A stretch of 64,000 bases of DNA from Pseudomonas urmiensis (GCF_014268815.2 NZ_JABWRE020000001.1:4345001-4409000), one strand, 5' to 3'; shown: positions 37,592 through 47,323, counted from the stretch's first letter. Notes: generated from the letters alone by a model not told the origin. Numbers and translations are program-made.

Positions 37592-38524
37592 TCAGCCTTT
37601 ACCCAATAACTGCGCCAACCCGACAACGATCGGCGTCGGCTCAGGAAACGCAAATCGCGCCAACAACCGCTGGTTATCCGCCCGCGAATGACGGATATCA
37701 CCCGAACGCGCCGCGCCGTAACTGACCTCAGGCAAGCTGCCCACCACCTGCTTCAACGCCGCCAACAACTGGTTCAGCGAAGTCGCCTGGTTCAGTCCGA
37801 TGTTCACCGCGCCCTCCTCGACCTGCTCCTGCTCCAGCGCCTGGACCATCACCTGGACCAGATCGCCGACATAGAGGAAATCGCGAGTCTGCTCGCCATC
37901 GCCGAACACGGTAATCGGCTTACCCTGCGTGGCACGCTCACTGAAGATGCTGATCACCCCCGAGTAAGGCGAGGATGGATCCTGGCGTGGCCCGAAGATA
38001 TTGAAGAAGCGAAACACCACCGGCTCCAGGCCATGCTGGCGACGGTAGAAGTCCAGGTATTGCTCGCTGGCCAACTTATCCACAGCGTAGGGCGTCAACG
38101 GTGCCTTGGGCGTATCCTCGACAATCGACTGCCCTTCGCCATTGTTGCCATACACCGCCGCGCTGGAGGCGAACAGCACCCGGCGCACGCCATTCAGACG
38201 CATCGCTTCGCAGACGTTCAGCGTGCCGATGAAGTTGCTCTGGTGGGTTTTCACCGGGTCGTCGACCGAGGCCTGCACCGAAGCCACGGCGGCCAGGTGC
38301 ACCACTGCACGGCAACCGCTGGCCGCGCGGGCAACCAGTTCAGCGTCGGCCACATCACCTTCGATCAGTTCAAGCTTGGGATGATCCAGGCGTAGGTTGG
38401 CGCGTTTGCCAGTGGAGAGATCGTCGACAATGCGCACGGCGTAGCCTTTATCCAGCAACGCATCGCACAAGTGCGAGCCGATGAAGCCGGCACCGCCGGT
38501 GATCAGGATGGGAGCATCAGCCAT
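37592..38524 (-). CDS. NAD-dependent UDP-sugar epimerase (GalE/WbpP-like SDR)
   Basis: 310 residues of the extended SDR family: ILITGGAGFIGSHLCDALL (NAD), VHLAAVASVQASVDDP, catalytic SSAAVYG with TPYAVDKLASEQYL (YxxxK) and FFNIFGPRQDPSSPYSGV. Substrate could be UDP-glucose or UDP-GlcNAc. Its start overlaps the stop of the reductase-like gene by eight bases. Confidence 0.85.
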   Translation of the reverse strand: MADAPILITGGAGFIGSHLCDALLDKGYAVRIVDDLSTGKRANLRLDHPKLELIEGDVADAELVARAASGCRAVVHLAAVASVQASVDDPVKTHQSNFIGTLNVCEAMRLNGVRRVLFASSAAVYGNNGEGQSIVEDTPKAPLTPYAVDKLASEQYLDFYRRQHGLEPVVFRFFNIFGPRQDPSSPYSGVISIFSERATQGKPITVFGDGEQTRDFLYVGDLVQVMVQALEQEQVEEGAVNIGLNQATSLNQLLAALKQVVGSLPEVSYGAARSGDIRHSRADNQRLLARFAFPEPTPIVVGLAQLLGKG

Positions 38525-39401
38525 GTCGGTAGAAACGGTCCAGTAGGGGCGGCAAGCCGGCGCGCCAGGCGCGTGGCTTGATACCAAAGGTATGGAGGAT
38601 TTTCTTGCAGGCCAGCACCGCATTCTGCGGCTCTTCGCTGGCATCCGGGCGGGCCGCGTGGGCCTGCGCGGTCGGCGCCTGCACGGCCAGCTTGTGCCAC
38701 TGCTGCGCCTCACTGAGGATAGCCTGCCCCAGCGCCAGCGGCGTGGTCGCCTCGTTGCCAGCGTAGTGGTAGGTGCCCCACAGCGGTGCATCGCAGTCGA
38801 GCTGCTTGATCACCGAGAGGATGACCCGCGCAGCATCGTCCACCGGGGTAGGATTGCCACGGCGATCGTCCGCCAGGAGCAACTCCTGCGGTTGCTCGGC
38901 GCGGGTCAGGAAGCGGCCCAAGGCCCCGTCGATGCTCTCGTCCAGCACCCAACCGAAGCGCAGCAGCACATGCTGCGGACAGGTCGCCCGCACGCTCTGC
39001 TCGATGCGCCACAGCGCCTGGCCACGGGTGCCCAGCGGCACCGGCTCGTCTTTTTCGCTGTAGGCGGTGGCCCGCGAGCCATCGAACACGCGATAGCTGG
39101 AAGGCTGGACGAGGATCATCTCGTGGTGCTGGCACAGCTCGGCCAGGCGCTCCACCGCGCGTTCTTGCTGGGCAAGCCGCTGTTCGCTGACCGACTCGGC
39201 CTGGAACCAGTCGAAGTAATAGGCGAGGTTGATCACCACATCGGGGCGATGCTCATCCAGCAGCAGGGTCAGGCTGGCCGGATCCCAGCCTTTTTCCGGC
39301 GGGCGCGGCGCCAGGAATCCGATGTCCTCCTCGGCCCCGAGACGAATCAGCGCTTGCCCGAGGGCATTGCCACCACCCAACAGCATCAGGCGCATACGCA
39401 T
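38517..39401 (-). CDS. RmlD-like sugar-nucleotide reductase
   Basis: 294 residues. LMLLGGGNALGQALIRLG replaces the usual GxxGxxG with a GGGNALG nucleotide loop; DEHRPDVVINLAYYFDWFQAES, VQPSSYRVFDGSR and WRIEQSVRATCPQHVLLRFGWV follow the RmlD (dTDP-4-dehydrorhamnose reductase) layout. The YxxxK active site is not evident (ALWRIEQ), so it may be a divergent or non-catalytic member. Two close ATG codons (39401, 39395). Coupled to the epimerase, suggesting a surface-polysaccharide role. Confidence 0.7.
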   Translation of the reverse strand: MRMRLMLLGGGNALGQALIRLGAEEDIGFLAPRPPEKGWDPASLTLLLDEHRPDVVINLAYYFDWFQAESVSEQRLAQQERAVERLAELCQHHEMILVQPSSYRVFDGSRATAYSEKDEPVPLGTRGQALWRIEQSVRATCPQHVLLRFGWVLDESIDGALGRFLTRAEQPQELLLADDRRGNPTPVDDAARVILSVIKQLDCDAPLWGTYHYAGNEATTPLALGQAILSEAQQWHKLAVQAPTAQAHAARPDASEEPQNAVLACKKILHTFGIKPRAWRAGLPPLLDRFYRHG

Positions 39402-39699
39402 AGGGTCTAAAGGTCCGCTCAGGTCGATAAAAGGAAAGAAAGCATTTTGCGGTTTCCAGCAGGGGAAGTCCAACTTGAGCGCGGTAACTGCGCAATCGCC
39501 CCTGCCGACTCAAGCCCCTGGACTTGCCACTTTGCACCGTAGGAAACGCCCTATAGACCCAGCGGAATGAGCTGACTACCGCGCCAAGCATTTCCAGCGC
39601 CCAATAGTTAGTTCTCTCCCTTGACGGTATTTAGGCAGCCTGCCTGATGCTCGACAGGCGGGATTACCGAAAAACAGTAGTAACAAGGAATGTTTGCAC
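39402..39699. other. Intergenic region with no gene recognised
   Basis: 298 bases between divergent genes. The stretch 39590-39690 is AT-richer and should hold the promoter of the oxygenase gene. No operator palindrome matched the nearby HTH regulator's site on reading. Confidence 0.5.
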
Positions 39700-40746
39700 A
39701 TGCAGGATTCGGAATTCGCCTACCTAAGCTTTGAGCCCAAGCAAGCCCAGGCCTTGGTCGCAGCCTGCCAAGCCCTCGCTAATCTGGGCGGACCGCAAAC
39801 CCCCGGCGTGGCCCAGCTCGCCCGCACATGGGCACAGCGCCTGGAACGCCAGCTTCATCCCAGCCAGCGCAACTTACTCAAGCGCTTTGCCCAAGGCAGG
39901 CTGGCAGCGTTGATGTACTCGCAGATGCCCTGCCCTTTTAGCGATCCGCTGCCGTCCAGGCTCCCTGAGTTATCCACCCTGGAACGCAGCACCCGCTGCC
40001 TGTACCTGGCTTCACGCAACCAACTGTTGCTGGAGATGGTGCGCTATCGGGCGTTTGCCTTCGACAGCGACAATGACGGCAAGCAGGTCAGGCTGATCGG
40101 CAACTTCACTGGCCAGGCCAACGTCCCTTCGCGCCATCAGGGCACCGGCCCAGCACCCCGCGCGGCTGCCCACACAGGCGTATCCCTCGACCCGCATACC
40201 GACGCGCCCTATCAGTGTTCGGTAGTCGCCTGCCAGGGAAGTTCCCCGGCGCCCTCCGCGCTGATTATTACCGCGCGCTGGAACCCCGCCGATGAACCCA
40301 CCCACATCATTCCGCTACGCGGCATCATCGAACAGCTAAGCAGCGTGCACAGCCTGGCGCTGACATCGGCATCTTTCGAGCTAAAAACCCGCCACCACGG
40401 GCAGACGCAGCAGGACGTTGAAGCCAGGGCTGCCACCTCATTGCTGCAGTTCGACCCAGATGGTGGCTTCGCCATGCGCTACAACGCTAGCCGCTTTAGC
40501 CTCAGTAAGTACGCCAGCAAGGCGGCGGCGCAGGCTTTCGAGGCGCTTCAAACGCTGGTCAGCGAAGCCTTGCCAATTCCCTTCGTGCTGCATGCCGATA
40601 CTGCTCTGTTGGTCAATAACAGCCGCGCACTGCACGGGCGCAACACGCTACAAGACGGCCGCCGTCTGTTAGTACGGCTGTTCGGCTATTCTGCGTTCGC
40701 CAAACCGCTGGTAATCAACGAAGATCCGCTGCTGGTACGCGGCTGA
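39700..40746 (+). CDS. Clavaminate-synthase-like Fe(II)/2-oxoglutarate oxygenase
   Basis: 348 residues with a facial triad: H166 and D168 in LDPHTDAPY and H312 in SRALHGRN, plus the 2-oxoglutarate Arg in RRLLVRLFGY (R326). These positions and length fit the CAS-like branch that hydroxylates free or carrier-bound amino acids such as Asn or Arg. ATG behind AAGGAA. The alpha/beta hydrolase follows after 18 bases and an HTH gene faces the pair. No NRPS is near, so a free-amino-acid substrate is more likely. Confidence 0.8.
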   Translation: MQDSEFAYLSFEPKQAQALVAACQALANLGGPQTPGVAQLARTWAQRLERQLHPSQRNLLKRFAQGRLAALMYSQMPCPFSDPLPSRLPELSTLERSTRCLYLASRNQLLLEMVRYRAFAFDSDNDGKQVRLIGNFTGQANVPSRHQGTGPAPRAAAHTGVSLDPHTDAPYQCSVVACQGSSPAPSALIITARWNPADEPTHIIPLRGIIEQLSSVHSLALTSASFELKTRHHGQTQQDVEARAATSLLQFDPDGGFAMRYNASRFSLSKYASKAAAQAFEALQTLVSEALPIPFVLHADTALLVNNSRALHGRNTLQDGRRLLVRLFGYSAFAKPLVINEDPLLVRG

Positions 40747-40764
40747 AACCTGTAGGAGAGAGGG

Positions 40765-41604
40765 ATGGATCTCACAGCCACCGCTGAACAACGCGCTTGC
40801 TGGCAATACGACGAGCCTGCCCCCGGTGCGGAACGGTTCATCGAAGAGGCATTCGACAGCTACCGCCAGCAGGCGCGAATGCTGCTCGCGGATGCCGAAC
40901 AGGCACCGTCAGTTTTTGTGGTCGGGGGTGCCCGCTCGGACTTCACCCGGCTCAACCCGCTGCTGTACCGCTTGCAGCAGCAGGGTATCGGCTCGCTGAC
41001 CGGCAATCTGTCCGGCCATAGCCGGGCCAGCGAACCAGGCGCCCTGGCACCTTCGCTGGCCATCAACCTGGCCGAGGCGTTGCGCTTTCATCGGCATATC
41101 GCCGAGCAGTGCGACACCTTGATTGGCCACAGCCTGGGCGGGGCGATTGCCCTGAAGATGGCGGCGCAGCTACCCGCGGTGCGCAAACTGGTGCTGATCT
41201 GTCCTGCGGTGTATCCGGACGCCGCACACCAGGCGCCCTTCGGCCCGGCGTTCAGCGCCGCGATCCGCCAGCCCTACGCCTTCCTCGATTGCGACAGCTA
41301 TGGGTTCCTGCGCCAGTTCCAGGGCCGGGTACTGCTGGTGATCGGTGAGTACGATGGGCTCAACTCCAAGGCCTTCGGCCAAGGCCCAGGCACGTCGGCA
41401 GGCACCCGCTGGTTGTCTGGGGTGCAGCGCTACAGCCCGATCCCGGAAGAAGTCACCCACGCGCTGGTGCGCTCGGTGCCGGCGCCACACGTGGAGTGTC
41501 TACTACTGACCGACTGCGACCATGGCATCGCCGCGCATCTGCGCGATGCGCCGCAGGTGGCCGATCAAGTCGCCGAAGTGGTGGCGGCGTTCATCCGCGA
41601 TTGA
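40765..41604 (+). CDS. Alpha/beta hydrolase
   Basis: 279 residues: oxyanion strand VFVVGGARSD, then a loop SGHSRASEPGALAPSL, nucleophile elbow IGHSLGGAIALKMA, LLVIGEYDGLNS (acid) and LLTDCDHGIAAHL (His). The operon partner is the oxygenase. It could release a product ester or be a C-C/C-N hydrolase. ATG behind GGAGAG. Confidence 0.82.
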   Translation: MDLTATAEQRACWQYDEPAPGAERFIEEAFDSYRQQARMLLADAEQAPSVFVVGGARSDFTRLNPLLYRLQQQGIGSLTGNLSGHSRASEPGALAPSLAINLAEALRFHRHIAEQCDTLIGHSLGGAIALKMAAQLPAVRKLVLICPAVYPDAAHQAPFGPAFSAAIRQPYAFLDCDSYGFLRQFQGRVLLVIGEYDGLNSKAFGQGPGTSAGTRWLSGVQRYSPIPEEVTHALVRSVPAPHVECLLLTDCDHGIAAHLRDAPQVADQVAEVVAAFIRD

Positions 41605-41610
41605 GCACGC

Positions 41611-42420
41611 TCACTCGATCTCGAATAAGCCATTGCTCAACGGCCCGACGCTAAGCCGCTCGCGTACGTCGTCATCGATCCGTGGGTCATCCGGGCGATA
41701 CAGTTTGACCTGGCGATAGGCGTTGATGCGGTTGATCTCCTCGCCGAGGAACTCCCACACCACCCGGGTACAGGCGGGGTTACGTCGGTCGCCACTGGAA
41801 ACCCCGGTCTTGAGCCCATTGAGGCGGGTGATGCGGCTCTTGAAGCTGGGGATGAGGATGGTCTGGCTCATCTCGTTGAGGGTCAGCGACTCGTAGTCGA
41901 TGAGAAATACCCGGTCCTGTAGTTGAAACGCCGCCCCCAGGTAGCGGCAGCGTACTTCGGCGTGCACGTCAGTGGCACTGCTGCGCTCTTGGCGCTCCTG
42001 GCGCTCGAACAAGAAGCTGCCGCGCTCTTCACGCAGGTGCACCAGCGAAACCAGGATCGAGCCCGGCACCGACATGCAGTTGGAGTATTCGAAGTAATAG
42101 CCGCAGTACCGCGACAGGTTGCCGGCATGCTCATGCAGCGGTTTGAACAGCTCGCTGATCGGGTCGTGCTGGCCGCTGTGCTCCGACGGAATGCGCGCGC
42201 CGATCAGCCGGGCGAACTGCTCGGGGGGCAAATTCAGCTCGTAATCCTCAACCCCGAAGAAATCGCCAATGCGCTTGAGGTTGTAAGCCGTCGGACGGCT
42301 CTGCCCACTCAGGTACTTGTTGAACTGCGCGCGGTTGATCGACAGCTGCCGGCAAACCTCCGAAATAGAGCGGTAGTGGCTGCAGGCCAATTTGAGGTTG
42401 TTAGCGAAATGATCGCTCAT
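41611..42420 (-). CDS. XRE-type HTH regulator with ligand-like C-terminal domain
   Basis: 269 residues. The N-terminal HTH (SISEVCRQLSINRAQFNKYLSGQSRPTA, residues ~18-45) is unusual in having NRAQFNKYL recognition helix wording. The C-terminal ~200 residues contain CGYYFEYSNCMSVPGSILVSL and a beta-rich stretch; I do not recognise the fold. It converges on the oxygenase-hydrolase pair and lies beside the alanine symporter. A nested palindrome sits just upstream of its start, consistent with autoregulation. Confidence 0.75.
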   Translation of the reverse strand: MSDHFANNLKLACSHYRSISEVCRQLSINRAQFNKYLSGQSRPTAYNLKRIGDFFGVEDYELNLPPEQFARLIGARIPSEHSGQHDPISELFKPLHEHAGNLSRYCGYYFEYSNCMSVPGSILVSLVHLREERGSFLFERQERQERSSATDVHAEVRCRYLGAAFQLQDRVFLIDYESLTLNEMSQTILIPSFKSRITRLNGLKTGVSSGDRRNPACTRVVWEFLGEEINRINAYRQVKLYRPDDPRIDDDVRERLSVGPLSNGLFEIE

Positions 42421-42435
42421 GAATCGAGTCCCAGC

Positions 42436-42473
42436 TGATGCGAGTGATGCAAGTCTAGCATCAAGTCGCATCA
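42436..42473. promoter_or_regulatory. Nested inverted repeat upstream of the HTH gene
   Basis: Outer arms TGATGCGA/TCGCATCA (8 of 8 complementary) enclose inner arms TGATGC/GCATCA. The half-site TGATGC is thus present four times, twice in each direction, 16-53 bases before the regulator start. Strong candidate operator for it and for the divergent symporter. Confidence 0.7.
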
Positions 42474-42599
42474 AGTCAGAGCAACCCGCGAAATTGTAAC
42501 CACTCTTGTCATGGCCAACCATGCGCCCCAACGAAAAGCGGTGCGTCGTTGCCGCCCGTGTCTTTCCACGCGAAGAATAAGAATCGAGGTCATTTGCCA

Positions 42600-44042
42600 A
42601 TGCTCGAAGCACTTAACGATTTCCTGTCCGGGAAACTGCTCATCGTCCTGATCGTCGGGCTCGGTAGCTACTTCACCATCCGTTCGCGGTTCGTCCAATT
42701 CCGCCACTTCGGCCACATGTTCGGTGTGTTCAAGGAATCCCTGCGCGGCCAGGCTGGGCAACTGAGCTCGTTCCAGGCGCTGATGCTTAGCCTCGCCGGT
42801 CGCGTTGGCGCCGGTAACATCGCCGGTGTCGGCATCGCGGTGACCCTCGGCGGACCCGGTGCGGTGTTCTGGATGTGGGTGACCGCGCTGGTGGGCATGT
42901 CCAGCAGCTTCTTCGAGTGCACCCTGGCCCAGGTCTACAAGCGCGCCGATGGCGATGGCCTGTATCGCGGCGGCCCGGCGTACTACATCCTGCATGGCCT
43001 GAAGCGCAAGAACATGGCCATCGTGTTCTCGATCCTGCTGCTGGTCACCTACGGCTTCGCCTTCATCGGCCTGCAGTCGTACACCGTGACCCATTCGCTG
43101 CAGAACGCCTTTGCCTTCGATCCGAAACACACCGGTATCGTCCTCGCCGTGCTGCTGGCCCTGACCTTCATCGGCGGCATCAAGCGCATCGCCGCGGTGT
43201 CGGACTTGCTGGTACCGATCAAGACCCTGGCCTACATCGGCGTAACCCTGTACGTGATCGGCACTCAGATCGAACACGTGCCGGCCATGCTGGAAACCAT
43301 CTTCAAGAGCGCGTTCGGCCTTGATCCTGCGTTTGCCGGCCTGCTCGGCAGCGCAATCGTCATGGGCGTGAAGCGTGGCGTATTCGCCAACGAAGCGGGC
43401 TTGGGCAGCGCACCTAACGTGGCGGCCGTCGCTGCCGTGAAGCACCCTGGCGCGCAAGGCGTGGTCCAGGCCTTCAGCGTGTTCCTCGACACCTTCGTGA
43501 TCTGCACCTGCACCGCACTGCTGATCCTGCTGTCGGGCTTCTACACCCCGGGTTTCGAAGGTGACGGCATCGTCCTGACCCAGAACTCGCTGGCCGCCGT
43601 GGTCGGTGACTGGGGCCGCCTGTTCGTCAGCGTCGCGCTGTCGCTGTTCGTCTTCACCTGCATCCTCTACAACTACTACCTGGGTGAGAACAGCCTGCAG
43701 TTCCTCAGCCGCAATCGCTTTGTGCTTCTGGGCTTCCGTGGCCTGGTTCTGGCGTTGGTGGTGTGGGGTTCGATGCAGGACTTGTCGACCGTATTCGCCT
43801 TCGCCGATATCACCATGACCTGCCTGGCCTTCGTCAACCTGATCGCCCTGGCCCTGCTGTTCAAGATCGGCCTGCGAGTGATGCGCGACTACGACGCCCA
43901 GCGCAAGGCCGGGATCAAGCAGCCGGTGTTCGACTCCAGCAAGTTCCCCGATCTGGACCTGGATCGCGCCGCCTGGCCTGTACCCGCCCAGGCTGAAACA
44001 ACCGCTGACAACGCAGTCGGCCAAGCGCAGACTCAGCACTGA
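42600..44042 (+). CDS. Sodium:alanine/glycine symporter (AGCS family)
   Basis: 480 residues, about ten membrane helices. AGCS landmarks: GRVGAGNIAGVGIAVTLGGPGAVFWMW (family signature), YRGGPAYYI, GVKRGVFANEAGLGSAPNVAA and YNYYLGENSLQFL. ATG begins MLEALNDFLSGK; longer frames add a non-family tail. Imports D/L-alanine or glycine with Na+. The asparaginase follows 71 bases on. Confidence 0.92.
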   Translation: MLEALNDFLSGKLLIVLIVGLGSYFTIRSRFVQFRHFGHMFGVFKESLRGQAGQLSSFQALMLSLAGRVGAGNIAGVGIAVTLGGPGAVFWMWVTALVGMSSSFFECTLAQVYKRADGDGLYRGGPAYYILHGLKRKNMAIVFSILLLVTYGFAFIGLQSYTVTHSLQNAFAFDPKHTGIVLAVLLALTFIGGIKRIAAVSDLLVPIKTLAYIGVTLYVIGTQIEHVPAMLETIFKSAFGLDPAFAGLLGSAIVMGVKRGVFANEAGLGSAPNVAAVAAVKHPGAQGVVQAFSVFLDTFVICTCTALLILLSGFYTPGFEGDGIVLTQNSLAAVVGDWGRLFVSVALSLFVFTCILYNYYLGENSLQFLSRNRFVLLGFRGLVLALVVWGSMQDLSTVFAFADITMTCLAFVNLIALALLFKIGLRVMRDYDAQRKAGIKQPVFDSSKFPDLDLDRAAWPVPAQAETTADNAVGQAQTQH

Positions 44043-44055
44043 TATCCTCCCCTGC

Positions 44056-44080
44056 CAGCCGCCCCGTTCGCGGGCGGCTG
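44056..44080 (+). terminator. Terminator-like hairpin between symporter and asparaginase
   Basis: CAGCCGCCC/GGGCGGCTG with a seven-base loop, no T run. May attenuate read-through into ansA. Confidence 0.4.
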
Positions 44081-44113
44081 CCCCTGCCCAGCTCACCGCT
44101 ACGGAATGCTCCC

Positions 44114-45103
44114 ATGCGTGCAGTCAAGAATCTTCTGGTCCTCTACACCGGTGGCACCATCGGCATGCTCGAGACCGCCGAGGGCCTGGCCCCGGCTGGT
44201 GGTTTCGAGGCGCGGATGCGTGAGCACCTGGCCCAGCGCAGCGATGCGCCGCAGTTGCAGTGGACCCTGCGTGAAATGAACCCGCTGCTCGACAGCGCCA
44301 ACATGCAGCAAGCCAACTGGCTGGCGATGCGCGACGCCATCGTCGAAGCGGTGGAGCGCAATGGCCATGACGGCGTGCTGGTGCTGCATGGCACCGACAC
44401 CCTGGCCTATAGCGCGGCGGCGCTGTCGTTTTTGTTGCTTGGCCTGCCCACGCCGGTGCTACTGACCGGCTCGATGTTGCCCGCAGGCGCCCCCGACAGC
44501 GATGCCTGGGACAACCTGATCGGCGCGCTGCGCCTGTTTGAAAGCGGTCTGGAAGAGGGTGTGCAGCTGTACTTCCACGGTCAGCTGCTCCATGGCTGCC
44601 GCGCCTCCAAGCTGCGCAGCGAGGCGTTCGATGCGTTTGCCGCCCTGCCCCGTCATCGTGATGGCGAGCGGGCCGAGGCGACTCCGGCGGTGCTGGATTA
44701 TCGCCAGCCGCGCCAGCCGGTGAAGCTGGCCGTGCTGCCGGTGTTTCCGGGGTTGCAGGCCGAGCATCTGCGTGGGCTGCTCGACAGCGGCGTGCAGGGG
44801 CTGGTGTTGGAGTGCTATGGCAGCGGCACTGGGCCTTCGGATGATCAGGCATTGCTCGATGCGCTGCATGACGCACGTCAGGGCGGGGTGATGATCGTTG
44901 CAATCAGCCAGTGTCCGATCGGCTCGGTGGTGTTCGATACCTATGCGGCTGGTAGCCGGCTGCGTGATACCGGCTTGGTCAGCGGTGGCGGCATGACCCG
45001 AGAGGCAGCGCTGGGCAAGTTGTTCGGGCTGCTCGGGGCCGGCTTGGATGTGCAGGCGGCGGAGCATTGGTTTGCCCTGGACCTGTGCGGCGAGCGGGCT
45101 TGA
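44114..45103 (+). CDS. ansA: L-asparaginase, type I (cytosolic)
   Basis: 329 residues without a signal peptide. Both catalytic Thr motifs present: VLYTGGTIGML at residues 9-19 and VLHGTDTLAYSA near 92. Further LLTGSMLPAGAPDSDAWDNL. Converts asparagine to aspartate and ammonia. Its stop codon lies inside the first unit of a ~41-bp degenerate repeat. Confidence 0.93.
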   Translation: MRAVKNLLVLYTGGTIGMLETAEGLAPAGGFEARMREHLAQRSDAPQLQWTLREMNPLLDSANMQQANWLAMRDAIVEAVERNGHDGVLVLHGTDTLAYSAAALSFLLLGLPTPVLLTGSMLPAGAPDSDAWDNLIGALRLFESGLEEGVQLYFHGQLLHGCRASKLRSEAFDAFAALPRHRDGERAEATPAVLDYRQPRQPVKLAVLPVFPGLQAEHLRGLLDSGVQGLVLECYGSGTGPSDDQALLDALHDARQGGVMIVAISQCPIGSVVFDTYAAGSRLRDTGLVSGGGMTREAALGKLFGLLGAGLDVQAAEHWFALDLCGERA

Positions 45104-45239
45104 GCACCTGAAGTCGCGTGCACCTATCGCGGCGGCGGGCTTGAGCACCTGAAGCGGTATGAACCATCGTGGGAGCTGGCTTAAGCCCGTGAAGTAATAC
45201 TAACCTATCGTGGGAGCGGGCTTGCCCCGCGATAGCGCC
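45094..45239. repeat. Four degenerate ~41-bp tandem units derived from a REP
   Basis: GCGGGCTTGAGCACCTGAAG begins at 45094 and again at 45135; a third, altered unit at 45175 (GCTGGCTTAAGCCCGTGAAG) leads to a standard REP at 45216 (GCGGGCTTGCCCCGCGAT). Spacing is 40-41 bases and each unit ends ACCTATCG or AACCATCG. The first unit contains the ansA stop. Confidence 0.7.
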
Positions 45240-45298
45240 TTTGCCAACGCCACTGTGGGCCCAGGCAAGCCCGCACCAATCTCTGCGGACAATTGAAA

Positions 45299-45394
45299 TG
45301 GCGGAAGGCAGCGGGAGTCGAACCTGCCCGGGAACGGCTGCCGTCCCCAACCGGGTTTGAAGCCCGGCCGCGCCACCGGGCGCGATTGCCTTCC
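45299..45394 (-). tRNA. selC: tRNA-Sec (anticodon UCA)
   Basis: 96 bases including encoded CCA. Acceptor GGAAGGC pairs with GCCTTCC, discriminator G, CCA. The anticodon is in GGCTTCAAACC, and there is the long variable arm GGGACGGCAGCCGTTCCC and T loop GGTTCGACTCC expected of selC. It lies six bases from the selB stop on the same strand, completing the local Sec machinery. Confidence 0.95.
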
Positions 45395-45400
45395 TTGAAC

Positions 45401-47323
45401 TCAGTGCCCGTTCTGCTGCTGGGCCAAGCCGCTATCGAGACGAATCTGACGCTGATCGCCAACCCGGCGGGTCAGGCCAATCCGATCGAAATATTCCAGT
45501 ATCTGCACACTGCGCTTGCGACCAATACCCAACCTGTCGCGAAACGCTGCCACCTGCACAATAGGATTCCCCGCCGAATGCTGCAACAGCAGGTCGGCCA
45601 TGCGCCGCAGCGTCGCCTGAGGATAGAACAGATCGCGCACCACCTGATGTACCAGGCCCAACCTCGCCAGCTTGCGCAATAGCAAGCGCACCTCGGCCTC
45701 TTCGCGCTGCTCGGCTTGCGCGAGCGTCCTGACCCAGGGCGGATCGAACTCACCGTTGAGCAACAGCGGCTCCAGCTGCGCCCACAACGCCGCATCCGCC
45801 GCGCTCAGTTGCACTTGGTGATCCGGCAAGTGCAGCCACGGCCCACTGCTGGCGATGGCACCCTCGCTCAACAACTCTTCGAGCAGACTGACGAAGGCCG
45901 CTCGCTCCAACGGCAAGGCGACGAAACGGCGCAGGCGATCCCGGTCGGGGCCCAATTGGTCGGGCTCTTGCTCATGAAACCGCGCCAACTGCTCCCGCAC
46001 GTGCTGTTTCAATGCTTGCCACTGGGCCTTGGCGAACAGCAGTGGCCCTTGCCGGGTAGCGATCACCTGCACCGCCTCAGGCAAGCACCAGCTGTCACGT
46101 CGACGATTGAACTGGCGTTCCAGCCGCTGCGGATCGAGGCCTGCGGGCGCTGCATCGAGCAGTGCCGGCAAGGCTTGCTCCACGTCCTCGGCATCGCGCA
46201 ATACGGCCAGCTGACGCAGGCGCAGCTCACTGCGCCGCTGCCGGCTCGGCGCGAAAGGATCGAGCACGCGGCCCCCGCCAAGAGTCCGCTGCGCACGCTG
46301 GTCGCGCAGTACCAGACGATCACCCTGCACCGCCTGCAACGGCGCATTGAGCTGTAACTGGGCGAACATGCGCTGCCCAGGCCGTAGCTGCTCGCCCTCC
46401 AGCAAGGCCACCCGCGCAGTGACGTCCTGGGTGCCGAGGTGCACATGCACCGGGCTGAAATGCTCGAACGGCCGCGTCTCACCCGGCAGCAGGAAAAGTT
46501 CGATATCCACCCGTACGCTCGGTGCATGCAGCCAGTCGGCCACCAGCCAGTCGCCGCGATGGATCTGCTCCAGGGCCAGACGCTCGCCGGCGATGTTCAA
46601 CGCCACCCGCTGGCCAGCCTCGGCAACCAACGCGGGCTGATTCTGCGCATGCAGGCCACGCACTCGCACCGCTTTGGCCGACTTGCCGAGCAACAGGGTA
46701 TCGCCCGCGCTGACCCGCCCGGCCAGCGCCGTGCCGGTCACCACGATCCCGGCCCCGGCAATGGAGAACGCCCGGTCCACCGCCAGGCGAAAACCGCCCT
46801 GGATACTGCGTTGGCTGACCCTTACCTGCGCCGCTTGCAGGGCCTGGCGCAATTCAGCAATGCCTGCGCCGCTGATGCTGGAGACGAGAAATTGCTGCGC
46901 TTGGGCATAAGGCCCCGGCGCCAGCAGCGCTGCCACCTGTGCCTGTACCTCATGCACCCGCTGTGGCTCGACTCGGTCGCACTTGGTAATTGCCACCAGC
47001 GCCAGGGGAATGCCGAGCAGTTCGATGATCGCCAGGTGCTCGCGGGTCTGTGGCATGACCCCATCGTCGGCAGCGACCACCAGCAACACCAGGTCGATGC
47101 CCTGGGCGCCGGCAAGCATGTTGTGGATAAATCGCTCATGTCCCGGCACATCGATGAAGCCGGTCAGTGGCGCACCGTCGGCCAACGCCGCATAGCGGTA
47201 GCCCAGGTCGATGGTCATGCCCCGGGCGCGCTCTTCCTGGCGCTGATCGCCCGCCTGGCCGGTCAGGGCTTGAAGCAGCGCGGTCTTGCCGTGGTCGATA
47301 TGCCCGGCGGTGCCGACGATCAC
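45401..47323 (-). CDS. selB: Selenocysteine-specific elongation factor
   Basis: 640 residues. GTPase motifs [11 protein letters not shown] (G1), RGMTIDLGY (G2), [13 protein letters not shown] (G3) and TKCD (G4), then EF-Tu-like domains 2-3 and C-terminal winged helices (from ~residue 380; end [21 protein letters not shown]) that bind SECIS RNA. GTG start overlaps the selA stop (GTGA); nothing better exists upstream. Confidence 0.96.
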   Translation of the reverse strand: MIVGTAGHIDHGKTALLQALTGQAGDQRQEERARGMTIDLGYRYAALADGAPLTGFIDVPGHERFIHNMLAGAQGIDLVLLVVAADDGVMPQTREHLAIIELLGIPLALVAITKCDRVEPQRVHEVQAQVAALLAPGPYAQAQQFLVSSISGAGIAELRQALQAAQVRVSQRSIQGGFRLAVDRAFSIAGAGIVVTGTALAGRVSAGDTLLLGKSAKAVRVRGLHAQNQPALVAEAGQRVALNIAGERLALEQIHRGDWLVADWLHAPSVRVDIELFLLPGETRPFEHFSPVHVHLGTQDVTARVALLEGEQLRPGQRMFAQLQLNAPLQAVQGDRLVLRDQRAQRTLGGGRVLDPFAPSRQRRSELRLRQLAVLRDAEDVEQALPALLDAAPAGLDPQRLERQFNRRRDSWCLPEAVQVIATRQGPLLFAKAQWQALKQHVREQLARFHEQEPDQLGPDRDRLRRFVALPLERAAFVSLLEELLSEGAIASSGPWLHLPDHQVQLSAADAALWAQLEPLLLNGEFDPPWVRTLAQAEQREEAEVRLLLRKLARLGLVHQVVRDLFYPQATLRRMADLLLQHSAGNPIVQVAAFRDRLGIGRKRSVQILEYFDRIGLTRRVGDQRQIRLDSGLAQQQNGH

